The notes: generated by a model from the letters alone, not told the origin. 64,000 nucleotides of DNA from DASXZH01 sp963829965 (GCA_963829965.1 CAWHLK010000022.1:152502-216501); one strand, 5' to 3'. Numbered from the stretch's first letter, positions 25,947 to 35,686 are shown. Numbers and translations are program-made.

Positions 25947-27371
25947 ATGAATTTAAGAAAAGCCACCATGATAGTCCTTCCAACCCTTTTGCTTGTTGTC
26001 GGATGCCAGAGCAATGCCCCCGCGCCAAATGTCTCCTCCGCGCCGTCCAAGGCAAGCGCCGAGGCATCGGCCACGTCTGCGCCGACTGCACAGTCGGGGA
26101 CTCTCACGGGTTTCGCGGCTTTTGGCGATTGGTCCAGCGATGCGCCTGGCGTTCGTCGAAAAATCACGGCCGCCGATTTGCCGGCTCCGTTTGCCACCAC
26201 CAGCGCAAACAACGGCGCGAGGATGGTGCCCAAACCGAAAGACGCCTGGCCTCAAGCGCCGAAGGGATTTACGGTTGAGCTCTACTCGACAGGCTTGGCC
26301 AATCCGCGCGAGATCGTTACCGCTCCCAACGGCGATTTGTTTGTCGCCGAAAGCGGTGCGAACCGGATTCACGTCTTGCGAGGACTTAATCAGGACGGGC
26401 ACGCGGCCACTAGCGAAATTTTTGCCACCGGACTGGAACAACCTTTTGGCATGGCGTTCTATCCGCCCGGAAACAATCCGAAGTGGCTTTATATCGGCAA
26501 TACGGGCTCGGTTGTCCGAATTCCCTATAAGAACGGCGACTTGCATGCGACCGGTCCGGCCCAAATGGTCGTGCCGGACATTCCAAGTGGCGGCCGTTTA
26601 ACTGGGGGTGGCCACTGGACTCGAGACGTCCGCTTCAGCCCGGACGGCAAAACAATGTTCGTTTCCGTGGGCTCGGCCACCAATGTCGACGAGGGCAACG
26701 ACGCGAAAAGAGAATGGCACCGTGCGGACATTCTTGCCATCGAGCCCGACGGCAGGAACGAGCGCATTTACGCTTCTGGGATTCGAAACGCTGTTGGGTT
26801 GGCGATTAATCCGCAAACCGGCCAGTTGTGGTGTTCGGTCAACGAGCGAGACGCCCTCGGTGACGACACGCCTCCCGACTACATCACCCGAGTGACCCCC
26901 GGCGGGTTTTATGGCTGGCCCTGGTTTTATATCGGTGGCAATCAGGACCCGAGACATGCGGGAATGCACCCGGAACTTAAGGACAAGGTTCTGATTCCGG
27001 ACGTGCTGGTGCAGGCTCACTCTGCCTCCCTCTGCATGACGTTCTACACGGGATCCACCTTCCCCGCCCAATATCATCTGGATGGCTTTGCGGCCGAGCA
27101 TGGGTCCTGGAATCGGTCCAAGCGGACTGGATACAAAGTGATCCGGGTTCCCCAGAAAAACGGAGTCCCAACCGGGGAATACGAAGACTTCCTGACCGGC
27201 TTCGTGACCCCAGACGGGAATGTTTGGGGACGGCCGGTGGGCGTCACCGTGGCACATGACGGCGCCTTGCTGGTGACGGACGACGGCACCAACTCAGTTT
27301 GGCGGGTACAAGCCGACATGATGCTGACCAAGGGCAAGACTCAGCCGGCACGTACTGTTCCTGCCCAATAG
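25947..27371 (+). CDS. Lipoprotein PQQ-type sugar dehydrogenase (GSDH/sorbosone dehydrogenase)
   Basis: 474 residues. Lipobox LLVVGC with Cys20; a low-complexity Ala/Ser/Thr linker follows. Beta-propeller blades match the glucose/sorbosone dehydrogenase family: GLANPREIVTAPNGDLFVAE, NRIHVL, GHWTRDVRFSPDGKTMFVSVGS, ASGIRNAVGLAINPQTGQLWCSVNERDALGDD, GGFYGWPWFYIG, AAEHGSWNRSKRTGY. Oxidises sugars or aldehydes with PQQ at the membrane surface; which one cannot be told. ATG has GGAG about 9 nt upstream. Followed after 5 nt by the HNH-type gene. Confidence 0.92.
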   Translation: MNLRKATMIVLPTLLLVVGCQSNAPAPNVSSAPSKASAEASATSAPTAQSGTLTGFAAFGDWSSDAPGVRRKITAADLPAPFATTSANNGARMVPKPKDAWPQAPKGFTVELYSTGLANPREIVTAPNGDLFVAESGANRIHVLRGLNQDGHAATSEIFATGLEQPFGMAFYPPGNNPKWLYIGNTGSVVRIPYKNGDLHATGPAQMVVPDIPSGGRLTGGGHWTRDVRFSPDGKTMFVSVGSATNVDEGNDAKREWHRADILAIEPDGRNERIYASGIRNAVGLAINPQTGQLWCSVNERDALGDDTPPDYITRVTPGGFYGWPWFYIGGNQDPRHAGMHPELKDKVLIPDVLVQAHSASLCMTFYTGSTFPAQYHLDGFAAEHGSWNRSKRTGYKVIRVPQKNGVPTGEYEDFLTGFVTPDGNVWGRPVGVTVAHDGALLVTDDGTNSVWRVQADMMLTKGKTQPARTVPAQ

Positions 27372-27376
27372 ACAGG

Positions 27377-28054
27377 ATGGCGACTGTTGCCGATAAGGTT
27401 TTTCGGCTCAGCGAAGCGCTGCCGCCGGTTGAGGTGTTGGGTTCGGACGCGACGGTGGAAGAGCAGGCCCGAGCAATCCTGCATTTTGTGGTCGATCCCA
27501 TCCTCTCCGGCTCTTTCGATGCGGCCCAGCCCTTGCCGGTAAATCCCTCTCAATGCCCCAATTGTGACGAGCCCAGTTCTTCGACGAGGACTCCCTATTG
27601 CGGCCCCACCTGCCGGAATGTGGCGAGCTTTGTTCGCCAGTTTCGGGGTGCGCTTGCCGACGGCTCTCTGATGGAATATGAGCGGCAAGAGGCGATAGGA
27701 CAGGTGTTTTGGTATTTGACAGGCGGCGGGCGGCCCCTGCGTCAAAAGCTTGTGCTGGAGCGAACGCGCAACGATGTTTTCAAGAAGGCCGGCGGCCTTT
27801 GTGCCGTTTGCGGCGCTCCCGCTACCTGTATAGACCATTTATTAAGTGGGTGCAACCGGCCCATCAATCTTCAGGCGACCTGTGAGCCGTGCTGCAAGAC
27901 ACGCCCTTTTGGAGACACTCGTGTTTCCAGCCATCAGCTTTTTGTAGAATCCGTTCGGGAGTTCGTTGTGAGGATCGGCTCTCCTGAGCCGGTTCGCTGT
28001 TGCGATGATCCTGCCAACTGGGATTGGCGCGCTTACGTGAAGCAGAGGGCCTAG
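27377..28054 (+). CDS. Zinc-ribbon and HNH-type domain protein
   Basis: 225 residues from ATG 27377, 5 nt after the preceding stop. Two Cys clusters: C60-x2-C63...C75-x3-C79 (CPNCDEP, YCGPTCRN), and C142-x2-C145 with IDH (H154), N164 and C169-x2-C172, which is the spacing of an HNH/treble-clef nuclease motif (C-x2-C, D-H, N-L, C-x2-C). The final HNH His/Asn is not clear, so catalysis is uncertain. The gene contains no other domain I recognise. Possibly a DNA-processing enzyme or only a zinc-binding protein; cotranscription with the sugar dehydrogenase is puzzling. Confidence 0.7.
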   Translation: MATVADKVFRLSEALPPVEVLGSDATVEEQARAILHFVVDPILSGSFDAAQPLPVNPSQCPNCDEPSSSTRTPYCGPTCRNVASFVRQFRGALADGSLMEYERQEAIGQVFWYLTGGGRPLRQKLVLERTRNDVFKKAGGLCAVCGAPATCIDHLLSGCNRPINLQATCEPCCKTRPFGDTRVSSHQLFVESVREFVVRIGSPEPVRCCDDPANWDWRAYVKQRA

Positions 28055-28082
28055 CTTTGGAAGCAAATTGTCGACGGGATTC

Positions 28083-28757
28083 CTACGGGCAGGAGGTTAG
28101 GTCCGGGGAGCCAAAGACCCAGCCGTTCGCGGCCAATGCGCCGGGCAGGATGAACTTGCCGTGGCCATCCACGAAGCTACCGTTGGAGCCGTTGGTGTGT
28201 CGAGTGGACATGTTGTTGCCAGGATACAGGAAGTAGCCGTCGTCGGTGGAATCGGACGCCGCGTTGCTGTCCGCCTCTTCGTTGAAAAAGAGGAAACTGG
28301 ACGAGTCGTCGATTTGGCTTGCGTTTTTGCCGTGGGCGACGCCGCCCGCCTGGTCGGTGGTGCAGTAGTTGTCGCTATAGGAGTTGCCGGAGATCTTGCC
28401 CTTGGGATCCATTGGGCAGACAAAGATTGCCGCGTTCTTAACGTAAGGGTATACCGAGCCCTGCTGGGGGACGTAGGCTGCTGGAGTCTGGCCGTCATCC
28501 GCGGGGAAGCGACTGTAGAACATCCATCCACCCTCCAGTCCCGCGCCGGCGCCGCTATTTGCCGCGCCGGGAAGCATGTCGTCGTAATCGTTCTGGTACA
28601 TGACTGCCGCGAGCGTGATCTGTTTGAGATTACTCAGGCACGAAATCTTGTAGGCAGCCGCTTTGGCCCCGGCGAAAACCGGAAACAGAATGGCGGCAAG
28701 AATCGCGATGATCGCGATCACGACAAGCAGTTCGATCAGGGTAAATCCCTTCTTCAT
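28083..28757 (-). CDS. Prepilin-type protein with C-terminal H-X9-DG tail
   Basis: 224 residues. Type IV pilin/pseudopilin class III signal MKKGFTLIELLVVIAIIAILAAIL, cleaved by prepilin peptidase before F. Then FPVFAGAKAAAYKISCLSNLKQ, a hallmark of Planctomycetes/Armatimonadota pseudopilins, and the tail RHTNGSNGSFVDGHGKF carrying the H-X9-DG motif. Probably assembled into a secretion-type pseudopilus or anchored at the cell surface. Stands alone between convergent and divergent neighbours; another of this type is at 59474-60549. Confidence 0.92.
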   Translation of the reverse strand: MKKGFTLIELLVVIAIIAILAAILFPVFAGAKAAAYKISCLSNLKQITLAAVMYQNDYDDMLPGAANSGAGAGLEGGWMFYSRFPADDGQTPAAYVPQQGSVYPYVKNAAIFVCPMDPKGKISGNSYSDNYCTTDQAGGVAHGKNASQIDDSSSFLFFNEEADSNAASDSTDDGYFLYPGNNMSTRHTNGSNGSFVDGHGKFILPGALAANGWVFGSPDLTSCP

Positions 28758-28831
28758 ATAAGCACCAATAGATTAGATGGTTGACCTGCGTTTGCGGTTC
28801 AGGAACTTCCAGTGATAGACTCCAACAACTT

Positions 28832-29470
28832 ATGAGATGGACAGTTTCTGTGCCAGGAGGCGAGGTTCCTATCCTTGCCGATGACGAGGGCTCCGGCTCC
28901 GTCCTAATCCTGGCCCACGGCGCAGGCGGGCATATGGAGCAGAGGACGGTGGAATGGTTGGCCGGCATTGCCCGCTCGAGCGGGCTCCGGGTGGCGCGGT
29001 TCAACTTTCTCTACAAGGCGCAGGGACGCTCTATGCCGGACCGGATGCCGGTTTTAATGGCGACTTACCGGGCCGTGATTGCCTCCGTTCGCGAGCAGTT
29101 ACAGCCGGACCGCCTGATTATTGGCGGACACTCGATGGGCGGTCGAACGGCTTCGATGATTGCTTCCGAGGGCGATATTGCCGATGGGTTATTGCTCTTC
29201 GGATATCCGCTTCATCCAGCGGGCAAGCCGGAGAAACTGCGCGATGCCCACTTTGCCTCGATCAAGACCCCGACCCTGCAGCTCAACGGCACTGAGGACG
29301 AGCTCTGCAGGAAAGACATGATGGACCGGGTGTTTTCTGCCCTTGACCCGAGATTCTGGATATTGCACTGGATCGAGGGGGCTGATCACAGCTATTCGGT
29401 GAGCAAAGCTTCAGGGAGAAAGCGGAAGGACGTCGAGGAAGAGATGGCTCAGGCAATAAAAGATTGGTAG
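28832..29470 (+). CDS. Alpha/beta hydrolase, dienelactone-hydrolase/KANL3-Tex30 type
   Basis: 212 residues from ATG 28832; the open frame continues upstream to 28781 but without a better start. Features: LILAHGAGGHMEQ (oxyanion), nucleophile IIGGHSMGGRTAS, and a late GTEDELC acid and GADHSYSV histidine. Length and motifs match the small KANL3/Tex30 hydrolase group, of unknown substrate. TTGCGG and TAGACT 18 bp apart lie 10 nt upstream of the ATG, a plausible promoter with a very short 5' leader. Confidence 0.85.
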   Translation: MRWTVSVPGGEVPILADDEGSGSVLILAHGAGGHMEQRTVEWLAGIARSSGLRVARFNFLYKAQGRSMPDRMPVLMATYRAVIASVREQLQPDRLIIGGHSMGGRTASMIASEGDIADGLLLFGYPLHPAGKPEKLRDAHFASIKTPTLQLNGTEDELCRKDMMDRVFSALDPRFWILHWIEGADHSYSVSKASGRKRKDVEEEMAQAIKDW

Positions 29471-29661
29471 CGAAGCCACTCTCCGACGCCCTGCTGAACA
29501 TGGAAAGACCTGGCGCCACGCCCTACGACATGGAAGGCAAATTTGCTAGGATTTGAACCTCAATCCTATGAAAAACCCGGTGATCTTAATGATTCTATTT
29601 TGAACTTGCCAACAATCCAAACAAGCCCCGCCGGGAGAATAGAGGGAGGGGATTTGGAGGG
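29471..29661. other. Short intergenic stretch
   Basis: No gene seen; the end of it carries AGGGAGGGG, used by the small gene that follows. Confidence 0.4.
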
Positions 29662-29864
29662 ATGTTATCGCAAATTCAATTCAAGCGGCCCAGACCGCAC
29701 AAGTCAACGCACCTACATCGAGCCCGGTTTCCAAAAAGGATTCTGACGGGGACGGAGACAAGTCTGGCGGCGCAGCCAAAGTCGGCCCCGCAGTTCTCTT
29801 AAGTCTCTCGAACACAAAGGCTAACGACGCTGCGCAAGGCGACCCGGATGGCGACGGGCATTAA
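29662..29864 (+). CDS. Small Asp/Gly-rich protein, EF-hand-like loops (apparent +1 frameshift)
   Basis: AGGGAGGGG, then ATG at 29662 (MLSQIQ...). About six codons in, a one-base shift gives a long clean frame AAQTAQVNAPTSSPVSKKD, then DSDGDGDKSG, and near the end GDPDGDGH before TAA (29862-29864). The two Asp-rich loops look like calcium-binding EF-hand/dockerin loops. The total is about 67 residues. Small proteins with this Ser/Thr-rich head and D-D-G-D loops are common in bacteria but uncharacterised. Because no start codon lies in the main frame, the indel reading is preferred. Confidence 0.45.
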
Positions 29865-30007
29865 GCCTTAGATTTTCAAAGGGCGGCACCCCAGCCCCAA
29901 AAAGGTCGGGAATCCCTATTTAACGGCGGCAAACTTTGATTGAAGGTGGCGTGAAGATCCGAGATATCCTTAGCGCCACTTTCAGTCGTTTCAAACCTAT
30001 CAGCCAT

Positions 30008-31465
30008 TTAGGCAACAATGTCGTGCACGATATTGCCGTACACGTCGGTGAGCCTGAAATCTCTTCCCGCATAGCGGTAGGTCAGCTTCGTGTGATCGAA
30101 GCCCAGCAAGAACAAGATCGTCGCGTGCAGGTCGTGCACGTGGACCGGGTTGGTCACCGCTTGGAAGCCGAAATCGTCGGTCGCGCCGTAGACCGTTCCG
30201 CCTTTCACACCGCCGCCGGCCAGCCAATAGGTGAAGCCGTAGTGGTTGTGGTCGCGGCCATTCATCTTACCGGCGTTTGATCCTGGCGTCGGCAGTTCGA
30301 CCGTAGGAGTTCGGCCGAATTCTCCTCCCCAAATCACGAGCGTGTCGTCCAGCATGCCGCGCTGTTTCAGATCGGTTAACAAAGCGCCAATGGCCTGATC
30401 CGATTCATGGGCCAGGTTTCGGTGCGCGTCGGCCAGGTCATCGTGGCTGTCCCAGGGTTGGCCCGCGCCGTGGTAGAGCTGGATGAAACGCACTCCGCGC
30501 TCGGCTAGCCGCCTCGCGATCAGGCATTGGCGGGCGAAATTCCCGGGGCCGTACATCTCGCGAGTTGCCTGAGATTCCCGGCCGGTGTCAAAGGCGTCGG
30601 TGGCCTCGGTTTGCATTCGGGCCGCCAATTCGAAAGACTGCATACGGGATTCAAGGGCTTGGTCACGGTCGCGGCCCACTTGATACATTTTGTTCAGCCT
30701 CTGGACAAGGTTGAGCTGTTCTTGCTGGTCGTCGCCAAGCGTGTAATGGTCGCGGATGTTCTCAATGATCTTGTCCATGTCTGTCTGGTTCGGGTCGATA
30801 TAGGTCCCCGCCAGCACCCCTGGCAAGAACCCTGCCTGCCAGTTTTGGGATTCCTGGATCGGATATCCGGAGGGGCACATGGAGATGAAGCCGGGCAGGT
30901 TTTGGTTCTCCGTTCCGAGACCATAAAGAACCCAAGAGCCCATAGACGGCCGCACAACGCGGGCCGCACCACAGTTCATGAGCATAAGGCTCGGCTCATG
31001 GTTGGGCACGTCGGCGTGCATCGAGCGAATGATGCACATATCGTCCACGTGCTTAGCCACGTTCGGGAAGATTTCGCTGATTTCGATCCCGGACTGGCCG
31101 GCCCTGTTGAACTTATAGGGCGAGGGGAACGCGGCGCCGGTTTTGCGCTCGGTGGGAAGTTGGAGCGGGATCGCCTTTCCGGAGTACTTGTCGAGCATCG
31201 GTTTGGGATCAAATGTGTCCACTTGTGAGGGGCCGCCGTTCATGAACAGAAAGATGACGCGCTTGGCTCTCGCCTTCAGGGGTGGCGATTTGGGCGAAAG
31301 CGGGTTGAATGTCTGCACGTTTTTGTTTGGCCCGGAAGCCAAAGCCGATTCGCCCAGGAGTCCCATCAGACCGAGAGTGGCGAAGCCGTTGCCCATTCGC
31401 CCCAAGAGTTGGCGACGGGTGAGAAACATGTCTTCTAAATGGCTGTTATGGTCGAAGTTGGACAT
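30008..31465 (-). CDS. DUF1501 domain protein (sulfatase-like fold)
   Basis: 485 residues. A twin-arginine-like signal (FLTRRQLLGRMGNGFATLGLMG) precedes the family signature VIFLFMNGGPSQVDTFDPKP. Later IQLYHGAGQPWDSHDDL, VIWGGEFGRTPT and NGRDHNHYGFTYWLAGGGVKGG are hallmark DUF1501 segments; its fold resembles alkaline phosphatase/sulfatase. Nearly always encoded beside a PSD1-type cytochrome, as here (14 nt downstream of that stop). Good Shine-Dalgarno AAGGA before ATG. Role proposed for polysaccharide catabolism; not proven. Confidence 0.95.
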   Translation of the reverse strand: MSNFDHNSHLEDMFLTRRQLLGRMGNGFATLGLMGLLGESALASGPNKNVQTFNPLSPKSPPLKARAKRVIFLFMNGGPSQVDTFDPKPMLDKYSGKAIPLQLPTERKTGAAFPSPYKFNRAGQSGIEISEIFPNVAKHVDDMCIIRSMHADVPNHEPSLMLMNCGAARVVRPSMGSWVLYGLGTENQNLPGFISMCPSGYPIQESQNWQAGFLPGVLAGTYIDPNQTDMDKIIENIRDHYTLGDDQQEQLNLVQRLNKMYQVGRDRDQALESRMQSFELAARMQTEATDAFDTGRESQATREMYGPGNFARQCLIARRLAERGVRFIQLYHGAGQPWDSHDDLADAHRNLAHESDQAIGALLTDLKQRGMLDDTLVIWGGEFGRTPTVELPTPGSNAGKMNGRDHNHYGFTYWLAGGGVKGGTVYGATDDFGFQAVTNPVHVHDLHATILFLLGFDHTKLTYRYAGRDFRLTDVYGNIVHDIVA

Positions 31466-31478
31466 CCTGTTTTCCTTG

Positions 31479-34409
31479 CTAATCGATAAACATGAACTCG
31501 TTCGTCATCATGAGCGCCTGAGTATACAAAACGAGGCGGGTGAGAACCTGTGCGCCGGGCGGGCTAACTTCCGAAGCCGCCCAACTGTCCGATCCGCTGA
31601 TACTTTGGATCGTGGGCGCCCAGGAGAAAGAGTCGTAACCGTCGTTGGTCTTGGGGTCCACCACAAAGTCGATGGTATCACCCTTTTGAACAGAAACGGA
31701 GGCAATTTCAGTTTTGGCTTGGGAATGAAAGACCTGCCACTCACCAAGGATGCCGCTTCTGCTGGAAACGATTCGGCCGCGGACGCCATCGCCCTTGTCC
31801 TGGCCGTGGCCCAAGGTTCCGGAAATGCTGATCTTCATGTTGGCGGGAGCAGTCCAGCGGCGAATCACCGCATGCGCCTGGTCGTGGCCAGGGTGGCCGC
31901 CGACTGTGTTGAGCACCAGATAACCCAATTTGGGGTCGGGAAAGACCTTGCTCACATGGTAGCTGTTGTCGCTGAAGACGGTCATCGGCGTGAAGGAGAT
32001 CACCCGGCCCTTCGTGGGGTCGCATTCGCCGTATCCGTAGCTCCAGATGTTTGCGGGCGACGGAACGGTGCCGCCCGATTGGGACCTTAGATACTGGAGA
32101 CCAACCGACAGTTCCTCTGCGCTTGGCGAGCGTTCAAACAAAAGGCGATAAAGCTCCTGGATTCTCTGCTTGTCGTCCTTGGAGTTCTTAACATCTGCCC
32201 GTTGGTCCAGAGCCTGAGCAGATTCGACGACGAAGGGTGAGTTCATGAAGAAGAGCGCTTGCTGGGGCACGGTGGTCATGAACCGCTTGGAACTGGTGGT
32301 GTCAGGGGTAGCGAAATCGAAGGTGCGGAAAATGCCAGGCAGGTTTTGGCGCTCGATGTATCCGTAAACGGCCCTGCGCGGCGTAAAGGGCTCGCTCCAA
32401 AGATCGACGGATTTGCCGCCGAGGTCTTTGAGATCCAGCTTTCCGGAATCGTCCATGAGCGTGTCCCGCATCTGCTCGAGATCCAAGCGCCGTCGGTTCA
32501 TTCGCTCGAAATCCCGGTTCTCGGGATCGATCGACATATCCTGAGCGGAAACGGCGGCGGATTCCTGATAGGTCGCGGACATCACGATCGTCTTCTGCAT
32601 CTTCTTGATCGACCAGCCGTTCTCCATGAAGGTGGCGGCCAGGTAATCGAGAAGGGCCGGGTTGCTGGGCTTTTCGCCTTGGTGCCCGAAATCCGACGTG
32701 GTTGCCACAATGCCCGCACCGAAATGATCCTGCCACAAGCGATTGACAAAAACCCGCGCGGTGAGCGGATTGGTCTTCGACGCAATTGCCTCGGCAAGCT
32801 CCAGACGGCCGCTGTCCTTATCCCAATGCGGACGGTCGCTGCTGGTTGAAAGGGCAAGCAAGAACCTGCGGGGTGCTTCCGGTCCGTGATTCTCCGGCTT
32901 GCCCCTTAGAAAAACATAGCTGTCGTGAGGGTTGCGATCCACCATCGCCATCGCAAGTTCCGGCTTGGCGGGCGCGTGCGCTTCCAAGTCCCCCCGATCT
33001 TTGGTCATTTGCTTGATCTGGGTTATGGCAGCGGGGTCAAAAGCCGGCATCAGCTTGTTCAGACTGTCGCCGGTAGGAGGGGCATTCTCGCCCAGCGCTT
33101 GAAGAACCTGCCTCTGTTCGGCAGTAATTGATTTGGCCTCTTCCGGGTCCTGCAGCTTCTTGCGCAATAACTTGGTTTGATCCAGCGTCAGAGCCTCGAA
33201 TTTGTTGGAGATGTCGGCTAGCTTGGCGGTGTACTGCTCCCATGGCTGGTTGACGGACTTATCGGAGATCGGAATTTCTTTCTCCGCCGAGGAGGCAAAC
33301 ACCGAATAGAGCGAGTAGTAGTCCTGAGTCGGAATGGGGTCGAACTTGTGATCGTGACAGCGGGCGCAGGCTACCGTGAACGCTTCGAACCCTCGCATGG
33401 TGACGTCGATACGGTCGTCGATGATGTCCGGTTCGCTATCTAGAAACCGCCTGCCTAACGTTAAGAAACCGAGGGCGGCGAGGGGTTTCGGGTCTTCCCC
33501 GCTTTGCACCTGCTGTAGGCGGTCCGCCGCAAGCTGCTGAATGATGAATTGGTCGTAGGGGAGGTCTTTGTTGAACGCCTCGATCAGCCAATCGCGATAG
33601 GTGTAAGCGTTGTAGTAGTTGCGGTCCTGATCAAACACGTAGCCCTTGGTGTCTGCGTAGCGGGCCACGTCCATCCAGTGCCGCGCCCATCGCTCGCCAT
33701 AATGGGGCGAGGCCAGCAGGCGGTCAACCACTTTCTCGTAGGCGCCTTGGGATTTGTCTGCGAGGAATGCGTCCATTTCCTCGGGGGTGGGGGGAAGGCC
33801 GGTGAGATCGTAAGTAACGCGGCGCAATAGGGAGCGCTTGTCCGCGGGTGGCGACGGTTTGAGCTTCTTGGCTTCCAGGTCCGCGAGAACGTAGGCGTCC
33901 AGCGGCTGTTGCACCCACTTCGCGTTATGGACCTTGGGCATGGGGGGCATTTTCACGGGCTGAAGCGACCACAGAACCGGAGCGGGAGCCTTCTCGGATC
34001 CGCTCGGCCAGGGTGCGCCCATTTTCACCCAGGCAACCAGCGCGTCCACTTGCGCCGGTTTTAGAACCCCGCCTTGGGGCATTTTGAGCCTGCCGGTTTG
34101 ACGTACCGCCTGAACCAGGAGGCTCTTGTCCGGATCCCCGGGAACGATGGAGGCGCCAGATCCCCCTCCCTTTAGAATGGCGGCTTGGGAATCCAGGCGA
34201 AGGCCGGCCAGTTGAGTTTGCGGACCGTGGCAGGCGTAGCAGTTCTCCGCAAGGATCGGGCGAATGTTGGTTTCAAAGAAAGTGACCTGGGCCGCGGTTG
34301 CTTGGGCAGGGGCGGCCGGAACCTGGGATTGGGCGATGGCGAAGGAAAGACAGCCGGCGCTCAGGATAAAGCCGGCGGCGGTCCCCCATGGGCGTTTTCT
34401 TATCTTCAT
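31479..34409 (-). CDS. PSD1 family protein: cytochrome-like PSCyt1 plus DUF1549/DUF1553
   Basis: 976 residues. Signal peptide, then PSCyt1 with a c-type haem motif C57-YAC-H61 and downstream MPQGGVLKPAQVDALVAWV. DUF1549 follows (LRRVTYDLTGLPPTPEEMDAFLAD, ASPHYGERWARHWMDVARYADTKGY), then DUF1553 (RVFVNRLWQDHFGAGIVATTSDFGHQGEKP). The C-terminal part (1-200 residues from the end) holds a beta-sandwich-like module. Exported. In these bacteria pairs of this type with DUF1501 are widespread; suggested to act on complex sugars. No biochemistry can be inferred from sequence. Confidence 0.95.
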   Translation of the reverse strand: MKIRKRPWGTAAGFILSAGCLSFAIAQSQVPAAPAQATAAQVTFFETNIRPILAENCYACHGPQTQLAGLRLDSQAAILKGGGSGASIVPGDPDKSLLVQAVRQTGRLKMPQGGVLKPAQVDALVAWVKMGAPWPSGSEKAPAPVLWSLQPVKMPPMPKVHNAKWVQQPLDAYVLADLEAKKLKPSPPADKRSLLRRVTYDLTGLPPTPEEMDAFLADKSQGAYEKVVDRLLASPHYGERWARHWMDVARYADTKGYVFDQDRNYYNAYTYRDWLIEAFNKDLPYDQFIIQQLAADRLQQVQSGEDPKPLAALGFLTLGRRFLDSEPDIIDDRIDVTMRGFEAFTVACARCHDHKFDPIPTQDYYSLYSVFASSAEKEIPISDKSVNQPWEQYTAKLADISNKFEALTLDQTKLLRKKLQDPEEAKSITAEQRQVLQALGENAPPTGDSLNKLMPAFDPAAITQIKQMTKDRGDLEAHAPAKPELAMAMVDRNPHDSYVFLRGKPENHGPEAPRRFLLALSTSSDRPHWDKDSGRLELAEAIASKTNPLTARVFVNRLWQDHFGAGIVATTSDFGHQGEKPSNPALLDYLAATFMENGWSIKKMQKTIVMSATYQESAAVSAQDMSIDPENRDFERMNRRRLDLEQMRDTLMDDSGKLDLKDLGGKSVDLWSEPFTPRRAVYGYIERQNLPGIFRTFDFATPDTTSSKRFMTTVPQQALFFMNSPFVVESAQALDQRADVKNSKDDKQRIQELYRLLFERSPSAEELSVGLQYLRSQSGGTVPSPANIWSYGYGECDPTKGRVISFTPMTVFSDNSYHVSKVFPDPKLGYLVLNTVGGHPGHDQAHAVIRRWTAPANMKISISGTLGHGQDKGDGVRGRIVSSRSGILGEWQVFHSQAKTEIASVSVQKGDTIDFVVDPKTNDGYDSFSWAPTIQSISGSDSWAASEVSPPGAQVLTRLVLYTQALMMTNEFMFID

Positions 34410-34753
34410 TTAACCAAGCACCAAAGGCGAGCAACTGCAAGCTACTGATCTTTCGACGCCTTAGTTCCGCAAAGACGTTGGAGACGTTGCGATGTTCTCC
34501 GTGAAGCAGGCGACTGGCTGATGGCCCACTATATTTTGCGCATGTTTGATGCACCGCCTCCCGGTGTGCGGGTTGTGGGCGGCAACGACCGGTGGTATCG
34601 CACCACTCAACCACCGACTACCCGGGTTTCATCCCTCCGGCATGGAGAGCGAAATCTCTGTATGAGTGGACCAAGTTCAAATTTAGAAGAATCGTAAAGA
34701 GGCCGGCGTAGAAATATACGCATGCAAGCTTTACTGTTTTTGCGAGATAGATC
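34410..34753. other. Divergent intergenic region, 344 nt
   Basis: Lies between the PSD1 and lipid-kinase starts. I see no coding frame with support, no RNA gene and no clear promoter; some short G+C inverted repeats only. Confidence 0.4.
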
Positions 34754-35686
34754 TTGAGTCATAACCCTAGTTCGGCGGCCACTTCGTCTGGGCGATCTCA
34801 ATTCAAGGATGCCGTCCTGCTTGTCAACAGCAAGTCTTTGAAGGGGAAAGAGTGGTTTGAAGACGCAAAGTCGAAGCTTGCCGAGAGCGACGTACCTGTT
34901 TCGGCTTCGGAGAGCTTCAAAGATCCACGCCAACTTGTTGACCGGGCGAAATCCGAGGCGAAGGAAGGACGGCTGCTGGTTATTGGCGGCGGCGACGGAA
35001 CGATCGGTTCCGTCGTGAATGCGGTTGCCAAATCCGGGGTGACGCTCGGGATATTGCCGCTCGGAACCGGAAACGCTTTTGCCCGGGACCTCTCCATACC
35101 TACCGATCTCGATAAAGCGATCGAAATCATGGTCAGCGGCAACGAGACCCAGATCGACCTTGGTGTTTGTGAAGGGCGATATTTTCTCAACGTAGCAACG
35201 GTTGGGCTCTCTGCAACGGTTGCTAAAGCGCTCACGACTCCGTTAAAACGCCGCTTTGGGCGATTTGTTTACGCGATCGCTTGGGCGAAGGCTCTGCAGC
35301 AAATGAAACCTTTCCGTACCTCCATCTCTACAGAAAACGGCAAAGTCGAACTGGAGGCTCTCCAAATCGTGCTCGGCAACGGCAAGTATCATGCAGGGCC
35401 GCTGCCGATATCGAGAACCGCCAGTATTACCGATGGCCTGCTTCATCTTTACGCGGTGGAGGCAAGTTCCAAGGGCGCGCTTATCAAATACGCCCTACTG
35501 TTGCCGACCGGCTTTCAAGGGTCCCTTAAGAACGTGCATTACGAAGACACCGAAGGCGGAGTCATTGAAACCACACCTTTGCAGTCCGTGGTTGTGGATG
35601 GCGAAGTTTGCCAAAAAACGCCGCTCCACTTCTCAATCGCCCCCCTCGCTCTTCGCGTAATGACGCCGGAATCTTTCGACGGCTGA
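34754..35686 (+). CDS. Diacylglycerol/lipid kinase (DAGK catalytic domain)
   Basis: 310 residues from TTG 34754. The DAGKc motifs are intact: VIGGGDGTIGSVVNAV (GGGDGT at 78-83) and ILPLGTGNAFARDL, followed by the C-terminal beta-sandwich with ALQIVLGNGKYHAGPLPIS and VVVDGEV. Phosphorylates a lipid or sphingolipid-like alcohol with ATP (YegS/DgkB class). The lipid is unknown. Upstream, start signals are weak, and an alternative start is possible. Confidence 0.92.
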   Translation: MSHNPSSAATSSGRSQFKDAVLLVNSKSLKGKEWFEDAKSKLAESDVPVSASESFKDPRQLVDRAKSEAKEGRLLVIGGGDGTIGSVVNAVAKSGVTLGILPLGTGNAFARDLSIPTDLDKAIEIMVSGNETQIDLGVCEGRYFLNVATVGLSATVAKALTTPLKRRFGRFVYAIAWAKALQQMKPFRTSISTENGKVELEALQIVLGNGKYHAGPLPISRTASITDGLLHLYAVEASSKGALIKYALLLPTGFQGSLKNVHYEDTEGGVIETTPLQSVVVDGEVCQKTPLHFSIAPLALRVMTPESFDG

